From Anaeramoeba flamelloides (Eukaryota; Metamonada; Anaeramoebidae), in the NCBI GenBank assembly GCA_027625915.1, contig JANTQA010000070.1, positions 3,229,001-3,293,000 on the forward strand: DNA of 64,000 nucleotides. The letters run 5' to 3'. The translations under genes and the position numbers were made by a program. Positions 1 to 12,900 of the stretch are shown here, piece by piece (within the stretch, counting starts at the first letter, position 1; each line of letters opens with the position of its first letter). The notes below the pieces were generated by a model. The model was not told the origin of the DNA and did no database searches. It saw only the letters and a list, made by a program, of their open reading frames with translations.

Positions 1-1
1 A

Positions 2-3000
2 AGATTAATATGTATTCAAGTATTTTTAATTTCAATTGAATTTCAAGAATATTGCTTTTCAACATTATTTAAAAATATTAATTATGAAAACCCGATTACT
101 TTGACAAGATTTTTTGTCAATTATTTGATTTCTAATGGGAATAATCAAAAAATCATTGATGAATGTATCAAAATTATTTTTTCCAAATCAATATCTTCTA
201 TGGGGAAAGTAGAAGAAAAGGGGGAAGAGCATGTTGAAAAGGAGGAAGAGCACGTTGAAAGGGGGGAAGAGCATGTTGAAAAGGAAAGAGAAAGACAAAA
301 AGAAAATAAAGATCAAAAAAAAAAAAAAAAAAAAAAAAAGGTAATAAATTTATCTCAAATTATCAAAATAATACATCTACCTAAAGAGAATAAACGTATA
401 AAAACAATTATACATTACAAAAGATATATCAGCCCCAATGATAAAATCAAAGAAAAATTGCACCCACTTTTTAGTAAAATAGATTTGTCAACTGAAGATT
501 TATTTATCATAATGTCAATCGAACACGCATATTTATTAAGAAACTGTTATAATTTATTACCAATATCAGTTTTATATCATTTACTCTTTTCATTTGGATT
601 ATCAAAGGTTACCATTGAAAGAATCTTGGAATTACTTAATGCACGATTTAATAAATTAATCAAATTTTTTAATAAATATTCGAATAAGCAACAAATTATT
701 GCTTTGAAAGAAAAAATTAGTTATTTTAATAATTTAAATTATTCAAATTCTCAAAACATTATTAACAAATTAAATTCATATCTAAAAATTGTTATTAATA
801 AGAAGGAAAATATTAATACAAATAATATTCCATCCCCACTTACAATTCCAATACCAAAATCATCAATATCTTCATTAGTCTCCAGTGAAAAGAAAATAAA
901 ATTAGATTTTAGCAGCGATCAAACGGAAATTGATTTATTAAATAAATTTGAAAAGGAAATAAAAACAAATAAAAGAAAATTTATGAATAATTTATTAAAA
1001 AAATTAAATTACTTCTACAAGATTTATCAATTTGTAATGAATAAAAAAAATCAAAATGATATAAAATTGAATACAATTAATAGATTTTATCAATTATTAA
1101 AATTAATCTTGAAAGAAAATATTAAAATCCAATTTCAAAATCTTTTTAATTCTTATCTAAAAAATTTGAAACAGAAATATCCAAAATTAACAAAAGTAAA
1201 GAAAAAAAATAAGAATTATGATCAGAATAATTTTATTTCAAAATCTTTAAAATTACTTTCTTTAAATGATTTGAAATTTGAAAAATATTGTGAAAAATTG
1301 ATTATTAATAATAATTTTATTAGTAACACCCAATTCCAAGAAAAATTATATTTTAATATTTTTGAATTGTTAAATAAATTATCATTAGAAAAAAATACTA
1401 ATATTTTTAAATTTAGTATTTTAATTGATTTATTATTATTTCTTTTAAAAAGCGGATCACCAATTTTGCCAAACATTATTCCCATTTATTTAAAAATTAA
1501 TTATAATCTATTAAAAATTTTTATTTCATATTTAATTAATAATTGTTCTTTTGATTTATTATTTAATTGGGCCAAATATATATTAAATAACGGACCAGAG
1601 AAATTAATTAATTTGGAATCAAAATCGTCTCTTGATTTTTTAATGAAATTTTCAAAAATTACTGATTTAAAATTATTTTCTTCCAAATTATCAATCAAAT
1701 TTATTCCTTGGATTATAAAAGAATCAAAAATTTTGAATAAATCATCATCAGTAACAACCGAAATAGAACCAAAGTCGATGATCGGAACAGGGACAGGAAC
1801 AGGAACAGGAACAGGAACCAAAACAGAAACAAAAACAAAAATAGATACAAAAACAAAAACTGATATCAAAATGAAACAAGACACAAGTATAGTAACAGAA
1901 AAGGAAATAATAGAAAAGATTAAATTAAAAGAAAAAAATTATTATATTGATCCATGTAGAATATCTTTGGTTGTTCGAATTGTCAAGCAAAATTCTGCAC
2001 TGTTGCCTATAGTTCTAACATTATTTGATCAAAACCTTTTGGAAAGAAATGATGAATTAATTAAAAAATTATATTTTGAATTTCCTCAGCAATTTGAATC
2101 CTTTCTTTTTAATGGCTTTCCTTATTCCTGCAGATTAGAACCCAAAATATTTTTTAATGAAAAAAGATCTAGCCTGGATAAAATACTATTCCAAAAGGCA
2201 CTGCTATTATTGGACGTACAGCACGCTAAAAGGGCACAATTAAGTTTAAAAAAATTTTCAAGTCGTCACCCATTAATAGTTTCTAGATTCGTTTCAGTCT
2301 TATTAACTTTGGTATCAGAAAAGCATCATCTTGAATACCATGGTCAATTTTTACAGTATAATTATGATTTATGGATACATTTAATCGAAATTTTCTTTAC
2401 TTTAAAACCATTTATTTTTTTTAATCAAAACATTTCTATAATTATTAATTCATTAATTAAAGTACTGAACTCCATCAAGAAAATAAATTTTTATCATACT
2501 AAAAGCTTTAATCAGAATGATAATGACAAAAAGGAAAATAATGACCAAGAAGGCGACAACGATGATCATGATGAAAGGAAAAAAATTGTATTATTAATCA
2601 GTAGATTTTCAGAATTTTTATATTCTGCTTCAATCACCAGTGAAAATCTTTCCTTGCAAATCAAAAACTCTTTGTTAATGATCAAAAATGTTCAAGATAA
2701 TTTCCCCAAAATCATTCAATTAAATAATTTAATTAATTTACATCAATTTTCTAACCATAATAATTATCATCATCATCATCGTAGTCTTCGAAATTATAAT
2801 GTTGAGAATGAGAATGAAGCAATTAACATTTTATATTTCAAACAAAAATTAAATTCTTGCAAGCCAAATTCCAAAGAAATAATTGAATTACTAAACGAAT
2901 TAAATGAAATTTCTTTATTAAATTGTTCAATACTCCAGATTTTAAGATCGGAATTATTTGCATTATTACAAAAGACTGATTTTGAAAATTATGGAATTAT

Positions 3001-3250
3001 TTTTCAAATGCTATTTAGAGATTTAAAATATTTCCCTGATTCAAAATTCTCAGAAAAATTAATAATAATTATTTTGGAACTTTTAGAGAATGAATCAAAA
3101 AAAATTAGAAAGCAAGTTCTAAATTATTTATCAAAAATTATTCTTTATTTAACAAATGAAATGTCACAAAGAGTATTAGGCAAATTATGGGATCTTCGAA
3201 AAGAATCAAAAGCTCAATTAATATCAATTTTATCTGGTGAAATCGATTAA
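2..3250 (+). CDS. Large helical protein, 5'-partial; possible Integrator complex subunit 1 (C-terminal part)
   Basis: The frame is open from base 2 to a TAA at 3248-3250 (1,082 codons) with no start needed, so the gene enters from beyond the left edge. The N-terminal visible part has three copies of an EEHVEK-type repeat and a Lys run encoded by about 19 A. A middle part is Asn/Lys-rich. A Gly-Thr/Lys-Thr low-complexity linker lies at about 1780-1870. The best conserved block (about 1940-2470) is an alpha-solenoid-like stretch with an RHP motif followed by FLQYNYDLW and LKPFIFF. That layout resembles my memory of the C-terminal helical region of INTS1, a scaffold of the nuclear Integrator complex that cleaves snRNA and nascent transcripts. 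Other HEAT-repeat scaffolds such as symplekin are possible. No intron is visible. Coding is certain; the family assignment is tentative. Confidence 0.85.
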   Translation, partial: RLICIQVFLISIEFQEYCFSTLFKNINYENPITLTRFFVNYLISNGNNQKIIDECIKIIFSKSISSMGKVEEKGEEHVEKEEEHVERGEEHVEKERERQKENKDQKKKKKKKKVINLSQIIKIIHLPKENKRIKTIIHYKRYISPNDKIKEKLHPLFSKIDLSTEDLFIIMSIEHAYLLRNCYNLLPISVLYHLLFSFGLSKVTIERILELLNARFNKLIKFFNKYSNKQQIIALKEKISYFNNLNYSNSQNIINKLNSYLKIVINKKENINTNNIPSPLTIPIPKSSISSLVSSEKKIKLDFSSDQTEIDLLNKFEKEIKTNKRKFMNNLLKKLNYFYKIYQFVMNKKNQNDIKLNTINRFYQLLKLILKENIKIQFQNLFNSYLKNLKQKYPKLTKVKKKNKNYDQNNFISKSLKLLSLNDLKFEKYCEKLIINNNFISNTQFQEKLYFNIFELLNKLSLEKNTNIFKFSILIDLLLFLLKSGSPILPNIIPIYLKINYNLLKIFISYLINNCSFDLLFNWAKYILNNGPEKLINLESKSSLDFLMKFSKITDLKLFSSKLSIKFIPWIIKESKILNKSSSVTTEIEPKSMIGTGTGTGTGTGTKTETKTKIDTKTKTDIKMKQDTSIVTEKEIIEKIKLKEKNYYIDPCRISLVVRIVKQNSALLPIVLTLFDQNLLERNDELIKKLYFEFPQQFESFLFNGFPYSCRLEPKIFFNEKRSSLDKILFQKALLLLDVQHAKRAQLSLKKFSSRHPLIVSRFVSVLLTLVSEKHHLEYHGQFLQYNYDLWIHLIEIFFTLKPFIFFNQNISIIINSLIKVLNSIKKINFYHTKSFNQNDNDKKENNDQEGDNDDHDERKKIVLLISRFSEFLYSASITSENLSLQIKNSLLMIKNVQDNFPKIIQLNNLINLHQFSNHNNYHHHHRSLRNYNVENENEAINILYFKQKLNSCKPNSKEIIELLNELNEISLLNCSILQILRSELFALLQKTDFENYGIIFQMLFRDLKYFPDSKFSEKLIIIILELLENESKKIRKQVLNYLSKIILYLTNEMSQRVLGKLWDLRKESKAQLISILSGEID
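205..340 (+). repeat. In-frame minisatellite plus poly-A tract
   Basis: Three imperfect units of about 27-30 bp (gaagagcaYgttgaaaRgg type) encode repeated EEHVEK peptides. They are followed by a run of about 19 A encoding lysines. The tract lies inside the partial large-protein gene and keeps the frame open. Confidence 0.8.
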
Positions 3251-4444
3251 ATATATATAATTATATACGCGATTTTATTGTTGAATAAATATATATATAT
3301 ATATATTTATTTATATTATTATTTAACAAAAAAATTTTTTTTCTTAATTAATATTAATTAAATAATAAAAAAATTTAGTTTTGTTTTTTTATTTCTTCTT
3401 TTTTTCAACTGGAAACTAAAGTAAATCGTAAAATTTTATTACTAAAACCTTTCTTATATTAACAATTTTTTTTTCAAAATTATGACAAATTAAAATTTTT
3501 TGCCTAAAATATGTTCAAGAAAAAAATTCAAATCCTCCATTGTTTTTGGTGTACTTGTATTATACAAATTTATAGAAAAATAAGAGAAAGAATTGAAAAG
3601 ATATTTATTATAATTTGAAAGAAATATTTTTTTCAGTCATGATATTAGTCTATTGTTATTAAAAAAAATTTTTTTATAAATAATAAACTGTTAGTAAAAA
3701 CATTTTTTAGTGCTTTTCAGAAAAATTTTGAACAATTAATTAAACTAGAAAAAAAAAAATAATTTGATTATTCAACTCTCATTTAAATTAATTTTTTTTT
3801 TTATGTTGAACAAAAAAATATTTGAGAGAAATAACCAAATCATTTAATGAAAAATTTTCACAAAATACATTTTCTACAACTTAAAAAGGATAATTTATAA
3901 TATCAAGGACTATTTTTTTATTTGATTATTTATAATCAAAAATTAATAATCTAATCTTAATTATTCCCACAAATTTCTAATAACTCAAAAATTATAAGAA
4001 ACAATAGAATTTACAGTTATTTCTCAAAATTTAAAAGATTTTCAAATCAACATAAGATAATTCCAATTATTAATTATAATAAAAACAAATTAACCAATAT
4101 TTTGGATTCTCTGAAATATTAGAATTTTCTTAATAAAGGAGTAAATTAGTGATATTTTGTCTTATCAAGATAATGTAATTAATCATTAATTTGTGTTTTT
4201 TTGTTGATAAGGTATAATATTTCTGATAATATTAAAAGCTCTCAATAATTTATACATTAATGATTATCAAATAAAAAAAAGTTGTAATAAATTAAAAAAA
4301 TATTAAGTTTTGATTAATGTAAAAAAATTACATAAAAAGTCAATAAACATAACAAATATGGGAAAATAATTTAACTAATTATTTATTATTAACATTTTTT
4401 GTAACATAATTAAATTATATCTTAAATTTTTGGATGGAAAAAGT
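3251..4444. other. Intergenic AT-rich DNA
   Basis: No gene, RNA or clear repeat is recognised apart from A/T homopolymers and a short (AT)n run just after the preceding stop codon (about 3285-3310). Confidence 0.5.
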
Positions 4445-4896
4445 TATTTCGATGAATATTGTCACAAAGGAGAAGTAGAAGATCAAAGTATGTTGTTATT
4501 AGGTCTAAATCGCATTATTGTGCCATGGTTCAAATACCCCTAAGAAATCGATTAGTCAAAAAGTAATAATAATTGTTGATCCCATCAATTAAAAATAATC
4601 GTTGTATTAGTAAAAAAATCAAACAATTTCAGAAAAAAATCTGATTTTCAGGATATATTTAAAGGTTGAATTATCAATATTCAAACTTATAATTTCCAAA
4701 ATATCTTTATTAAAGTTGTAATGAAAGATAGATTCATAGCTAAAAAATTCAATTTTTTTTAAAAAAATAAATAATTAACCAAATAGATTCTTTTGATAAA
4801 TTATTTTCTAAATATATTGAAATATATTGATGTTACAATTAACGATTGTAAAAGAGAAATAAAACTAATAAATTTGTGGTGTTTTATGTTGATGAT

Positions 4897-5973
4897 TACA
4901 TTGATCAAAATAATGTATTACCAACGAACATAATCCGTATTTCATAATATACTCTATATTTTTTTATTTTCTTTATTGTAATGCAACATACAATTCGCTA
5001 ACCTTGGGTAGTATACCTAAGTTCAAATCAATTTTGAAAGTAAACCCTTACGGTCTTTTTAGTAAATTAAAAATTATAAATGCAATTTGTTGAAAATATA
5101 TTTAATTTTTTACTAAAATTTTTTTGTTCTGTTTTTTTGTAGAATAAAATGTCTTCAAATTTACGATATTTTTTGAGATAAATTTTTGAATTTGATCCTT
5201 CATTTTTAAAATTTATTTTTAAATAATAGAACTTTAAGAAACCAATACCATATTTAATTAGGGTTTATTGACAGTTACTTTGATCAATTAATGTAAACTA
5301 TTTCCAATAAAGTGGGGCAAATTGATTTTAAAATATATTTTATTAAACTCAATCCTCACAAAACTATATAAATCCAGAGTATATATAAAATCATTCAATA
5401 TCAACCATTGATTTTGGATAATAATTCAATTTGTTTCTTAGTATTGTATCACATAAATAAAATCTATTCAATTCTCAGAACTCAATTTTATCTGATATTT
5501 TTTTGGTGTGAAAATTGGTGTTTATTATTTTCTTTTTGGATTGAAAAATCATTTTCATAACTTTGTTAAAATTCCCAATTTACAATATAAATAAAAACAT
5601 ATAATTGTATTTTATTGTTTAAAAAATCATTTTTATCCTTTCGATATTTTAGGGTTTTTATTGAAATTGTTGTCCATTGCTTTCATCAAAAAAGTGCTCT
5701 TTTTTCATTCATTTTTTTTGGTAAATATTTTAGTCAACATATTTTGTAATAATTACCATAGAAGTTTATTCAATTGGTATTAATATTAAACTTAATTTGA
5801 TATTGTCACTTAACGAATACCATCCACAAACAAAGATTATTTTTTTTTGAAATGAAAAAAAAATCCCTTACTTTTTTGGAGATACCTTATTGGTCTTCAA
5901 TAACAAAAAAACACATTTTAGTATTTTGAAGCAATGATTATACTTTTCGAACTGCCTTATTTTGACAATAGTA
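4897..5973. mobile_element. Element Y copy 3 (TA-flanked), inserted in element B and itself interrupted
   Basis: The left end TACATTGATCAAAATAATG and right end CTTATTTTGACAATAGTA match the termini of Y copies at 36737-37209 and 38743-40162. Removing the insert plus one TA leaves gatgatTATTGAGTT, the sequence found uninterrupted in element B copy 2 (about 9610-9620). The insertion and its TA target duplication are therefore directly supported. Confidence 0.85.
5294..5889. mobile_element. Element Z, TA-flanked, nested in Y copy 3
   Basis: Y copy 1 reads gatgTATTGGTC at the equivalent place (about 40072-40083). Y copy 3 reads aatgTA, then about 590 bp, then TATTGGTC. The insert ends are imperfect inverted repeats (AACTATTTCCAATAAAGT versus AGGTATCTCCAAAAAAGT on the other strand). 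It is a short non-coding Tc1/mariner-style element, or a MITE. Confidence 0.75.
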
Positions 5974-6287
5974 TTGAGTTAATCTTTGAAATTCTAAACT
6001 TAAAATAATAGTAACGTTTGGAAATTCAAAATAGGAATTACTAAATACCAGAAAACTATTATTTTGAGTTACTATTTTTAGATTTGATAAAGGGATTAAA
6101 AAAAATTTCCAAAATTATTATTTATAATTATGAAATTTACGAAATAATTTCATAATTTATGGTACAATTATATTTATAATAGATTTTTGAGAGATATTTA
6201 TTCCATGACACACAAATAGCATTTGTACCGAATTACAACAAACTTTGATTATAGAGAAATCTAGAATATTATAATTCCTTACGGAAT

Positions 6288-6944
6288 AAATGTTGAATTA
6301 GTGAAAAATATTTTTATTTTTAATTTTCAGAAATTTAGAAATATTTCTGCAAAACTCCAAAAATCTTATTCTCTCAATAAAAAATCTTTGTCACAAATTT
6401 CCTTATTATCAAATATCTTATTTAAAAACTAATAGTTAGTTATGAAATCTGAATAATTACAAAAAATATTATATATCTTATAAATTTTTTGAGATTTATA
6501 AAATTATAAAAAAAAAACAAAATAGAAGAACTATTTTTCTTAGTTTGTAAAGGATTGAATACTTGACTCACTCTTCTAGTATTTTTAAAATAAGATTTAA
6601 TTTTCAGATCAATTCTTCATAAATACTCTCTAAAACTACTAGAATGAGATTTCTTAGAAAACAATAGGTTTTGTCAAAATTTACATTTTCTTTTTCTATT
6701 TTGATCCAAAAATTCAAACCAAAATAATTTGATCTTTTCAATGGAAATTTAATGGGAAAATAAATTCTTTTAAAGATAACAATACATTTCCCTAAAGAAG
6801 ATAAAAGAGTTTTCTTATCAAGACTAATTGAATCCTGTGGAAAATAATTATTCTATTACCTTTGAGGAAAAAATAAATAAGTTTCAATAATTCTATTCAA
6901 AAAATTAACATAAATATTTCTCATTTTTTATCATTTAACTTGAG
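6288..6944. other. Intergenic region upstream of the deubiquitinase gene
   Basis: AT-rich with no recognised gene or repeat. It should contain the promoter and 5' leader of the gene starting at 6945, but no TATA-like box can be singled out in this base composition. Confidence 0.4.
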
Positions 6945-9900
6945 ATGACAAACCCTTTGGATGTCTTAAAGTCGATAGAAAAATTAAAATCTGAAACACT
7001 TTCAACTCGTATCGAAGGAATAAATGAATTGAATCAACAGTCAAAAAAATTAAATGAATCAGGATATCGGCCAAAATTCACATTCAATCGGATCAAAAAT
7101 CCGAATCAAAACTACGGTACCTTTGGCACTTTCAAACAATTAATTGAAACTAACGATATTATTAAATTGATTTTCGGTTCAAACTTGCATATGGAAGTGC
7201 TTCAACGATCACATAATCTTTTAGAATTTTATACCAAGAACTCAATTTTAAAAAAAGAGCATTTGAATCAGATTTTAAATTCTTCAAAAGTATGTGGTTC
7301 ACATTTTCTTTTTTTAATTTTAATTCTTTTGGCTCTTAAAATAAAGTGTTTTAAAACAACAACAAATAAAAAAAAAAAAAAAACTTTTAAATCTTTTTTT
7401 TCTTTTTTTTAATTTTTTTTTTCTCTTTTCATTAAAACAAAACAATAAAATCATAAAGGGACAACATGAAACGATCAAAAAAAGTATATATGATATTATA
7501 ATAAAAATCACACCAAAACTTACAGAAGCGCAACTGTCCTATCTTTTCCAATTAATACAAAACATCCAATCCATCGATCTTGTCGAAATTGATTTTTTTT
7601 ATCAATTCACAACCAATTCAATCCATAAGCTGAAATACAATTCAATTCTGCATTTAATAAATTATTTGTTCTTAACCGAATTAGATATTGAATTAAGGAA
7701 TCGCTTATTAACAAAGCTCGTTCATTTCTTTAATGACCCTTCGGTTACACTCCATTACAAAACACAATTATGCGAAATGATCACACAAAATATTCAACAA
7801 AAGAATGAAATTGTATTTTCTTTGAAGCTATTTGGCATGATCGTCAAATCTTTAAAGAATTTTTCATCTTCATTTTTAAATAACAAGAACGAAAGAGAGA
7901 TTTTTTGTAACAACTTTAGTAAGAAATATGATATCGTTAATTTAATTCTTCAGAGTTTAATTGGCTTTAAGCAATTAGTGGACGTTACTGATAAAAAAAA
8001 AAGTATAACAGAAAACCAAAAGAACAATTATAAATTTTCAGAAAATATTGAATTTCTCCAGCACGTAAATATTTGTTTTTTTTTTTTTTTATCATTATTT
8101 TTCATTTTTATTGAATAAATCTAATAAATTCAAACAAATGTTTTGAAAATTATTTACTCAGTTTTGAATATACCATTTTAAAGGAATACATTTATTTAGG
8201 GAAATGTGTTAAATTAGATGATTTTTGAAATACTCTTTGAAAAGAGAACTGATTTAATAGTACAGGGAGCCAATTTAAAAAATGAAATTGATTGAAAAAT
8301 TTTTGGACATGTTTGTGAATTTATCAGTAGTTATTAACAGAGAACTGTGCCTAATATCCAAAATGCTTTTGTGAAAAATTCAAAATTATCATTGTTTCTA
8401 TGAGGAACTGGTTTGCATTTATTGTCATAAAAAAAACTAGTGAACTCACATTTGACTCATTACTCAATTTTAAACAATAATTAAAATCTTTTGATTGTCT
8501 GAATTAATAAAATAAGTGTGTAAATAGGCTTAAACAACAAAATAACATATTATAGTGTTGAAAATAATCCCTGAAACAATTTTTAATTGTGAATATGAGG
8601 AAAATTTAATGTAATTTCTTTTATTTAAAATCAAATCCTTTTTATAACTAACCACATTTTTTATATGAACTCTAGTAATAAACCTACCTAAAGTTCATTA
8701 AAGTTGGGGTGTCTATAGAGTACTTTAATTATTTGATAACCAAAGTAGATCTACCTATTTTTGAAAAAAAATAATGTTTTATAGAGGTTTGCAATGAAGT
8801 TGGAAAATGATTTTTTTTTCTTCTTGTTTTTTGATTGATAGAATATTGTTTTGAACAAGTGTAATTAAATTAATCATCATTCTAATAAGTGTTTAGATTT
8901 AATTTTAAAATTTTGATTCTTAAAGAAAAGAGAATATTGATTTAAATAAAGTCAATTACAAAACAATTTTCCTAATATTAACAATTAATAATCTTGTCAG
9001 GTATTATTTCCGTGTCTTTATTTTTTTTCTATACTAAATATTAGGGACATTCATTAATTTTATATTTACCTTTTAGTCAAAAACGTTCGTTACAACGAAT
9101 ATTTCAAAGACCAACTTATTTTATCAAGATTTTTGGAATCTCAATAAATAAAAATATTTTTTTTCAAGTGAGTTAAGGGATTAGCGTCTACCAAGGAGAA
9201 GCCTAAGATCAAAGTAAGTTGTTATTGGGCTTAACTACATTAATCCTACTTGGTTCGAATGTCTCTAAAAAATTGATCAGTCAAGTAGTAATATTTGTTG
9301 ATCTCATCAATTAAAAATGATCTATGTATTAGTAAAAAACTCAACAATTTCAGAAAAAAATCTGCATTTCGCCATAAATTTAAAGGTTGAATGATCAATA
9401 TTCAGACTCCAAAGTCACAAAATATCTTTCTTAAATTTGTGGCCAAATGTAGATTAGTTACTAAAAAATTCGTTTTTTTTTTAAAAATTAAATAATTAAC
9501 AAATAAATTTTTTTGTCAAATTATTTCTCAAATCCTGAAAATATATTGATGTTACAAGTATATTAATCAAAAGCAAACAAAAATAATCAGTCTTTATGCT
9601 TTTATGTTGATGATTATTGAGTTTAACTTTGAAATTCAAAAATTATTAAAATAGTTACTTTTGGAAGTTCTAAATCTAAATTATTAAATACCAGAATACT
9701 GTATTTTGGAATTTCTATTTTTAGATTTGGAAAAGGAATTAAAAAAAATTTTTTCAAAATGAAAACTTTTTAATATTGATCCTTGGTAAAAAATGCAATA
9801 ATTTATTGTGCAATAAGATTTATAATAGATTTTTTAAAGTTACAGAAACTATTTGAGCCATGGTGCACTAATACCATTTACACCCAATTACAACATACTT

Positions 9901-12900
9901 TGATTATAGAGAAATCTAGGGTTACGCTAATCCCTTAAATATTTTTAAAAAAAGAATTAGGAAGAAATTCAAAGATTTAATTTCAATTTTTTTTAAAAAA
10001 AATTTTAAAAAATATAACATTTTTTTTCATTTTTTATTTATTGTGAAAGATTTCGTGTTTTACATGAGAACAAAAATGATACGAATTTCAGACTACTTTT
10101 TAAAGGAAACTTTTTTGAAAATAAAATGGAATTTTATTGAAAATATATTGGATTTTTTAATGAAATTTAATGAACCATCATTGAAATAGTTAATGGAAGT
10201 TACCAAAAAATTCAAGACAAGTTAAATGAAAAATGTTGAAATATAAAATTTAAGGAATTTGATGAAAAATATTGAAATATAAATGAAAAATATACAAAAA
10301 TGAAATGAAAATTTATTGGAATTTCAAATGAGATATTTATTTTTTGATTGTTTTGTGTGAAAAAAAAAAAAGAAATACTCACAAAAATAGGAAAAAAAGA
10401 AAAGAAAAAAGGTATAAATATAAATATAACAATAAAAATAGTTTTTAAAAACAATAACCGCCAAAAGGTCTCTTGAGTACATTGTTTCCTCATGTTTTTG
10501 CTTCTTGAAATACAAATATTTATTTTAATACATGGACTTTTTATTTTGGACTTTATGGTACTTTTTTTATTTTTAGATATTTTTTTGTTTTTGTGAAGAA
10601 GGAAAAAGCACACACACAAAAAAAAAAAAAATACTCGAAATTAAGCCAAAGTTCTATTATGGATTTATTCCAAGTCCAAACAAAAAACAAATCCCAAAAA
10701 TAAAAAGTAAAAAATCAAAAAAATGAAAAGGGGTGTTTGAAATATTCCAGAAAATAACAGAAAATTGAAAATACTCGAAATTTTTTTAACCACTTAACAA
10801 CACCTTTTGAAGAGCTCCTAGAAACACAAGGGTTCAGAGATAAATTTTTATGGTAAAATAACAATTTTCCTTTAAGGAAGTAGTAATTTTTAAAAATAAA
10901 ATGAAATCTTGTCAAGATCTTGAAAAAATTTTTTTTGTAATTTGTGATTTTGACTGATGAACTGTCTGAGTTAACTTCATCTAAACAATTTGTTAATTTG
11001 ATTCTATTTTTTTAAATCCAAAATTCGCATGTTTCCAATATAAAATGAAAAAAAAGTAACTTATTATTAATTAACAACCAAGTTAATTTTTAAAAATAGG
11101 AAAACACTATTTTTCGTTTTATATTCTAAAGTATTGATTTAGAAAGCAAATTTTTTTTTGGTTTCTTTTTCTTTGATTAATATATCAATACAAATCTCAG
11201 CGAATAAAACTAATAAAAGTATAGGTGATTAAATAAATCTATATTTTGATAAAAGTATAAACAAATCTTTCTCAATTAAATTGAGATCTATTAAGCAAAT
11301 ATTTTTTATTCTTTAAAGCTTTGAAAAAAGTTTTATGGTTTTCAAAAAATGAAAATAAATTGCAAAAAACTTGAAAAATTTTGTTTAACAAATTGCTTGA
11401 TCTTATTCACAAGAATCCTTATAACAATTTAAATTATTTTTATCAGAAAAAAATTGATTTTCAATTTTGAGGATAAAATTACAAAATTCCCAAATATCTT
11501 CAAGAAAAATTTTATTTTGAACATCAAATTTCATCTTATTACCAATAACAAAATTTCTTGGTAAAATTTTTAAATGAGTTTAAAACTTTAATGATTATAA
11601 TTATCATTCTTAAAAAAAAATACAATTATCTATCTATTTATATGACAAATACAATATATTATTATTCGAAATAGATTCAAGCATATTTAACATTTTTAAA
11701 GGATTTTTTAAATAAAAAAAAATTGACTATTGATCAAATCGAAACATTATGGGATCAATTATTTATTAATAAATATACAAATGATGAAAAAAATTATTTT
11801 TTGAATTGGTTAATAAATGAAATTAAAAGTGGCGAATTGATTAATTATTTATTTATCAAAACAGAAAATTTTGATTCAAAGAATTTAACAGGCATCGAAT
11901 TTACCTTTTTTTGCAACTTTTATGAAAAAAATAAAAAAAATTATCAACAGAATGGAATGAATGGAAACACAAATCAAAATATCCAAAGAAAGGGTATAAA
12001 TTTAATTTGGGATTTTTTATTTTATTGCAAGGATAAAGACATTTTACAAAGAATTATTAATTATTTGATTAAATGTTATTCTAGTAAATCAAATAAAGAA
12101 TTCATTCAGGTTATTTTTCAAAAATTAAAAAGTTGTAAAAAAATAAAGAATAATATAAATATAATCCGTAATTTATTAACGTTAATAGAATCGATATTAA
12201 TGAAATATGATTCAGTAATTCTACCTCATCAACTTGGATTTCAAAGACATATTTGGATTTATTATCAAAATTCTATGGAATTAAATTTGTCTATCAAAAA
12301 AATGAATAAAAATAAAAAAATAAAAAATAAAAAAATAAAAAGAAAATTTATTACCTCAATTTACCAAATCAAAAAGCTAATCATAAAAAATAAAAAAAAA
12401 ATAAATCTAAACAATGTTTCTATAAAATTGAACTCAAAATCATTAGAAAATCATTTACAGTTATATCAAATAAATTTTTCCACACCATCAGTATTATTTA
12501 TTGAAATTGATAAATCAAAAAATAATAATAATAATAATAAATCAATAAATGTCCAAATAAAGGATAAAGAAGAAATACCGACAAAAATTTTATCAACAAA
12601 ATTTTTAAAATTATTTAAACTTTTTAATTATCAAGATACTGAAATAACATTAAAAACTTTAAAAATTATTCAACAAATGCCGACAAATGGATATTTTATT
12701 AATGAAATTAAAAATATTTTTAATCCACAACAAAATAATGATCATGTTGAAAATAATAATTATAATGAAATTAATGATGAAACTGAAAAAAAAAAGCAAA
12801 TTATAAATAAATTAAATCTAATTTTTAAAAATTCTGAAAAAATAAATTCATTTTTAATGTTGTTTAAAATTTTATATCAATTGGAAATAATTTCAAATTT

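Larger units (their letters stand above)
4445..6287. mobile_element. Element B copy 1 (TTAA-type family), carrying nested insertions
   Basis: The outer parts (about 4463-4896 and 5974-6287) align collinearly with element B copy 2 at 9173-9938. The shared sequence includes the CAATTTCAGAAAAAAATCTG block and the TTTGATTATAGAGAAATCTAG block near the right end. The terminal TTAA and TIRs seen in copy 2 have decayed here. The middle is interrupted by element Y copy 3. No coding capacity is seen. Confidence 0.75.
8065..11674 (+). other. Intron 2 of the giant USP gene (about 3.6 kb), transposon-bearing
   Basis: The donor is CAC/GTAAAT at 8064/8065 and the acceptor is GAAATAG/ATTCAAGC at 11674/11675, phase 0. 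The joined residues run FLQH-IQAYLTFLKDFL, continuous helix-like sequence. The intron contains element B copy 2 and element C copy 1. The rest (8065-9172, 9939-10871) is featureless AT-rich sequence. The alternative is two separate genes, but neither half then has a proper end or start. Confidence 0.8.

Noticed and set aside
10212..10619. 135-codon minus-strand ORF in USP intron 2
   Set aside because: Phe/Ile/Lys runs from A/T-rich sequence, with no recognisable content.
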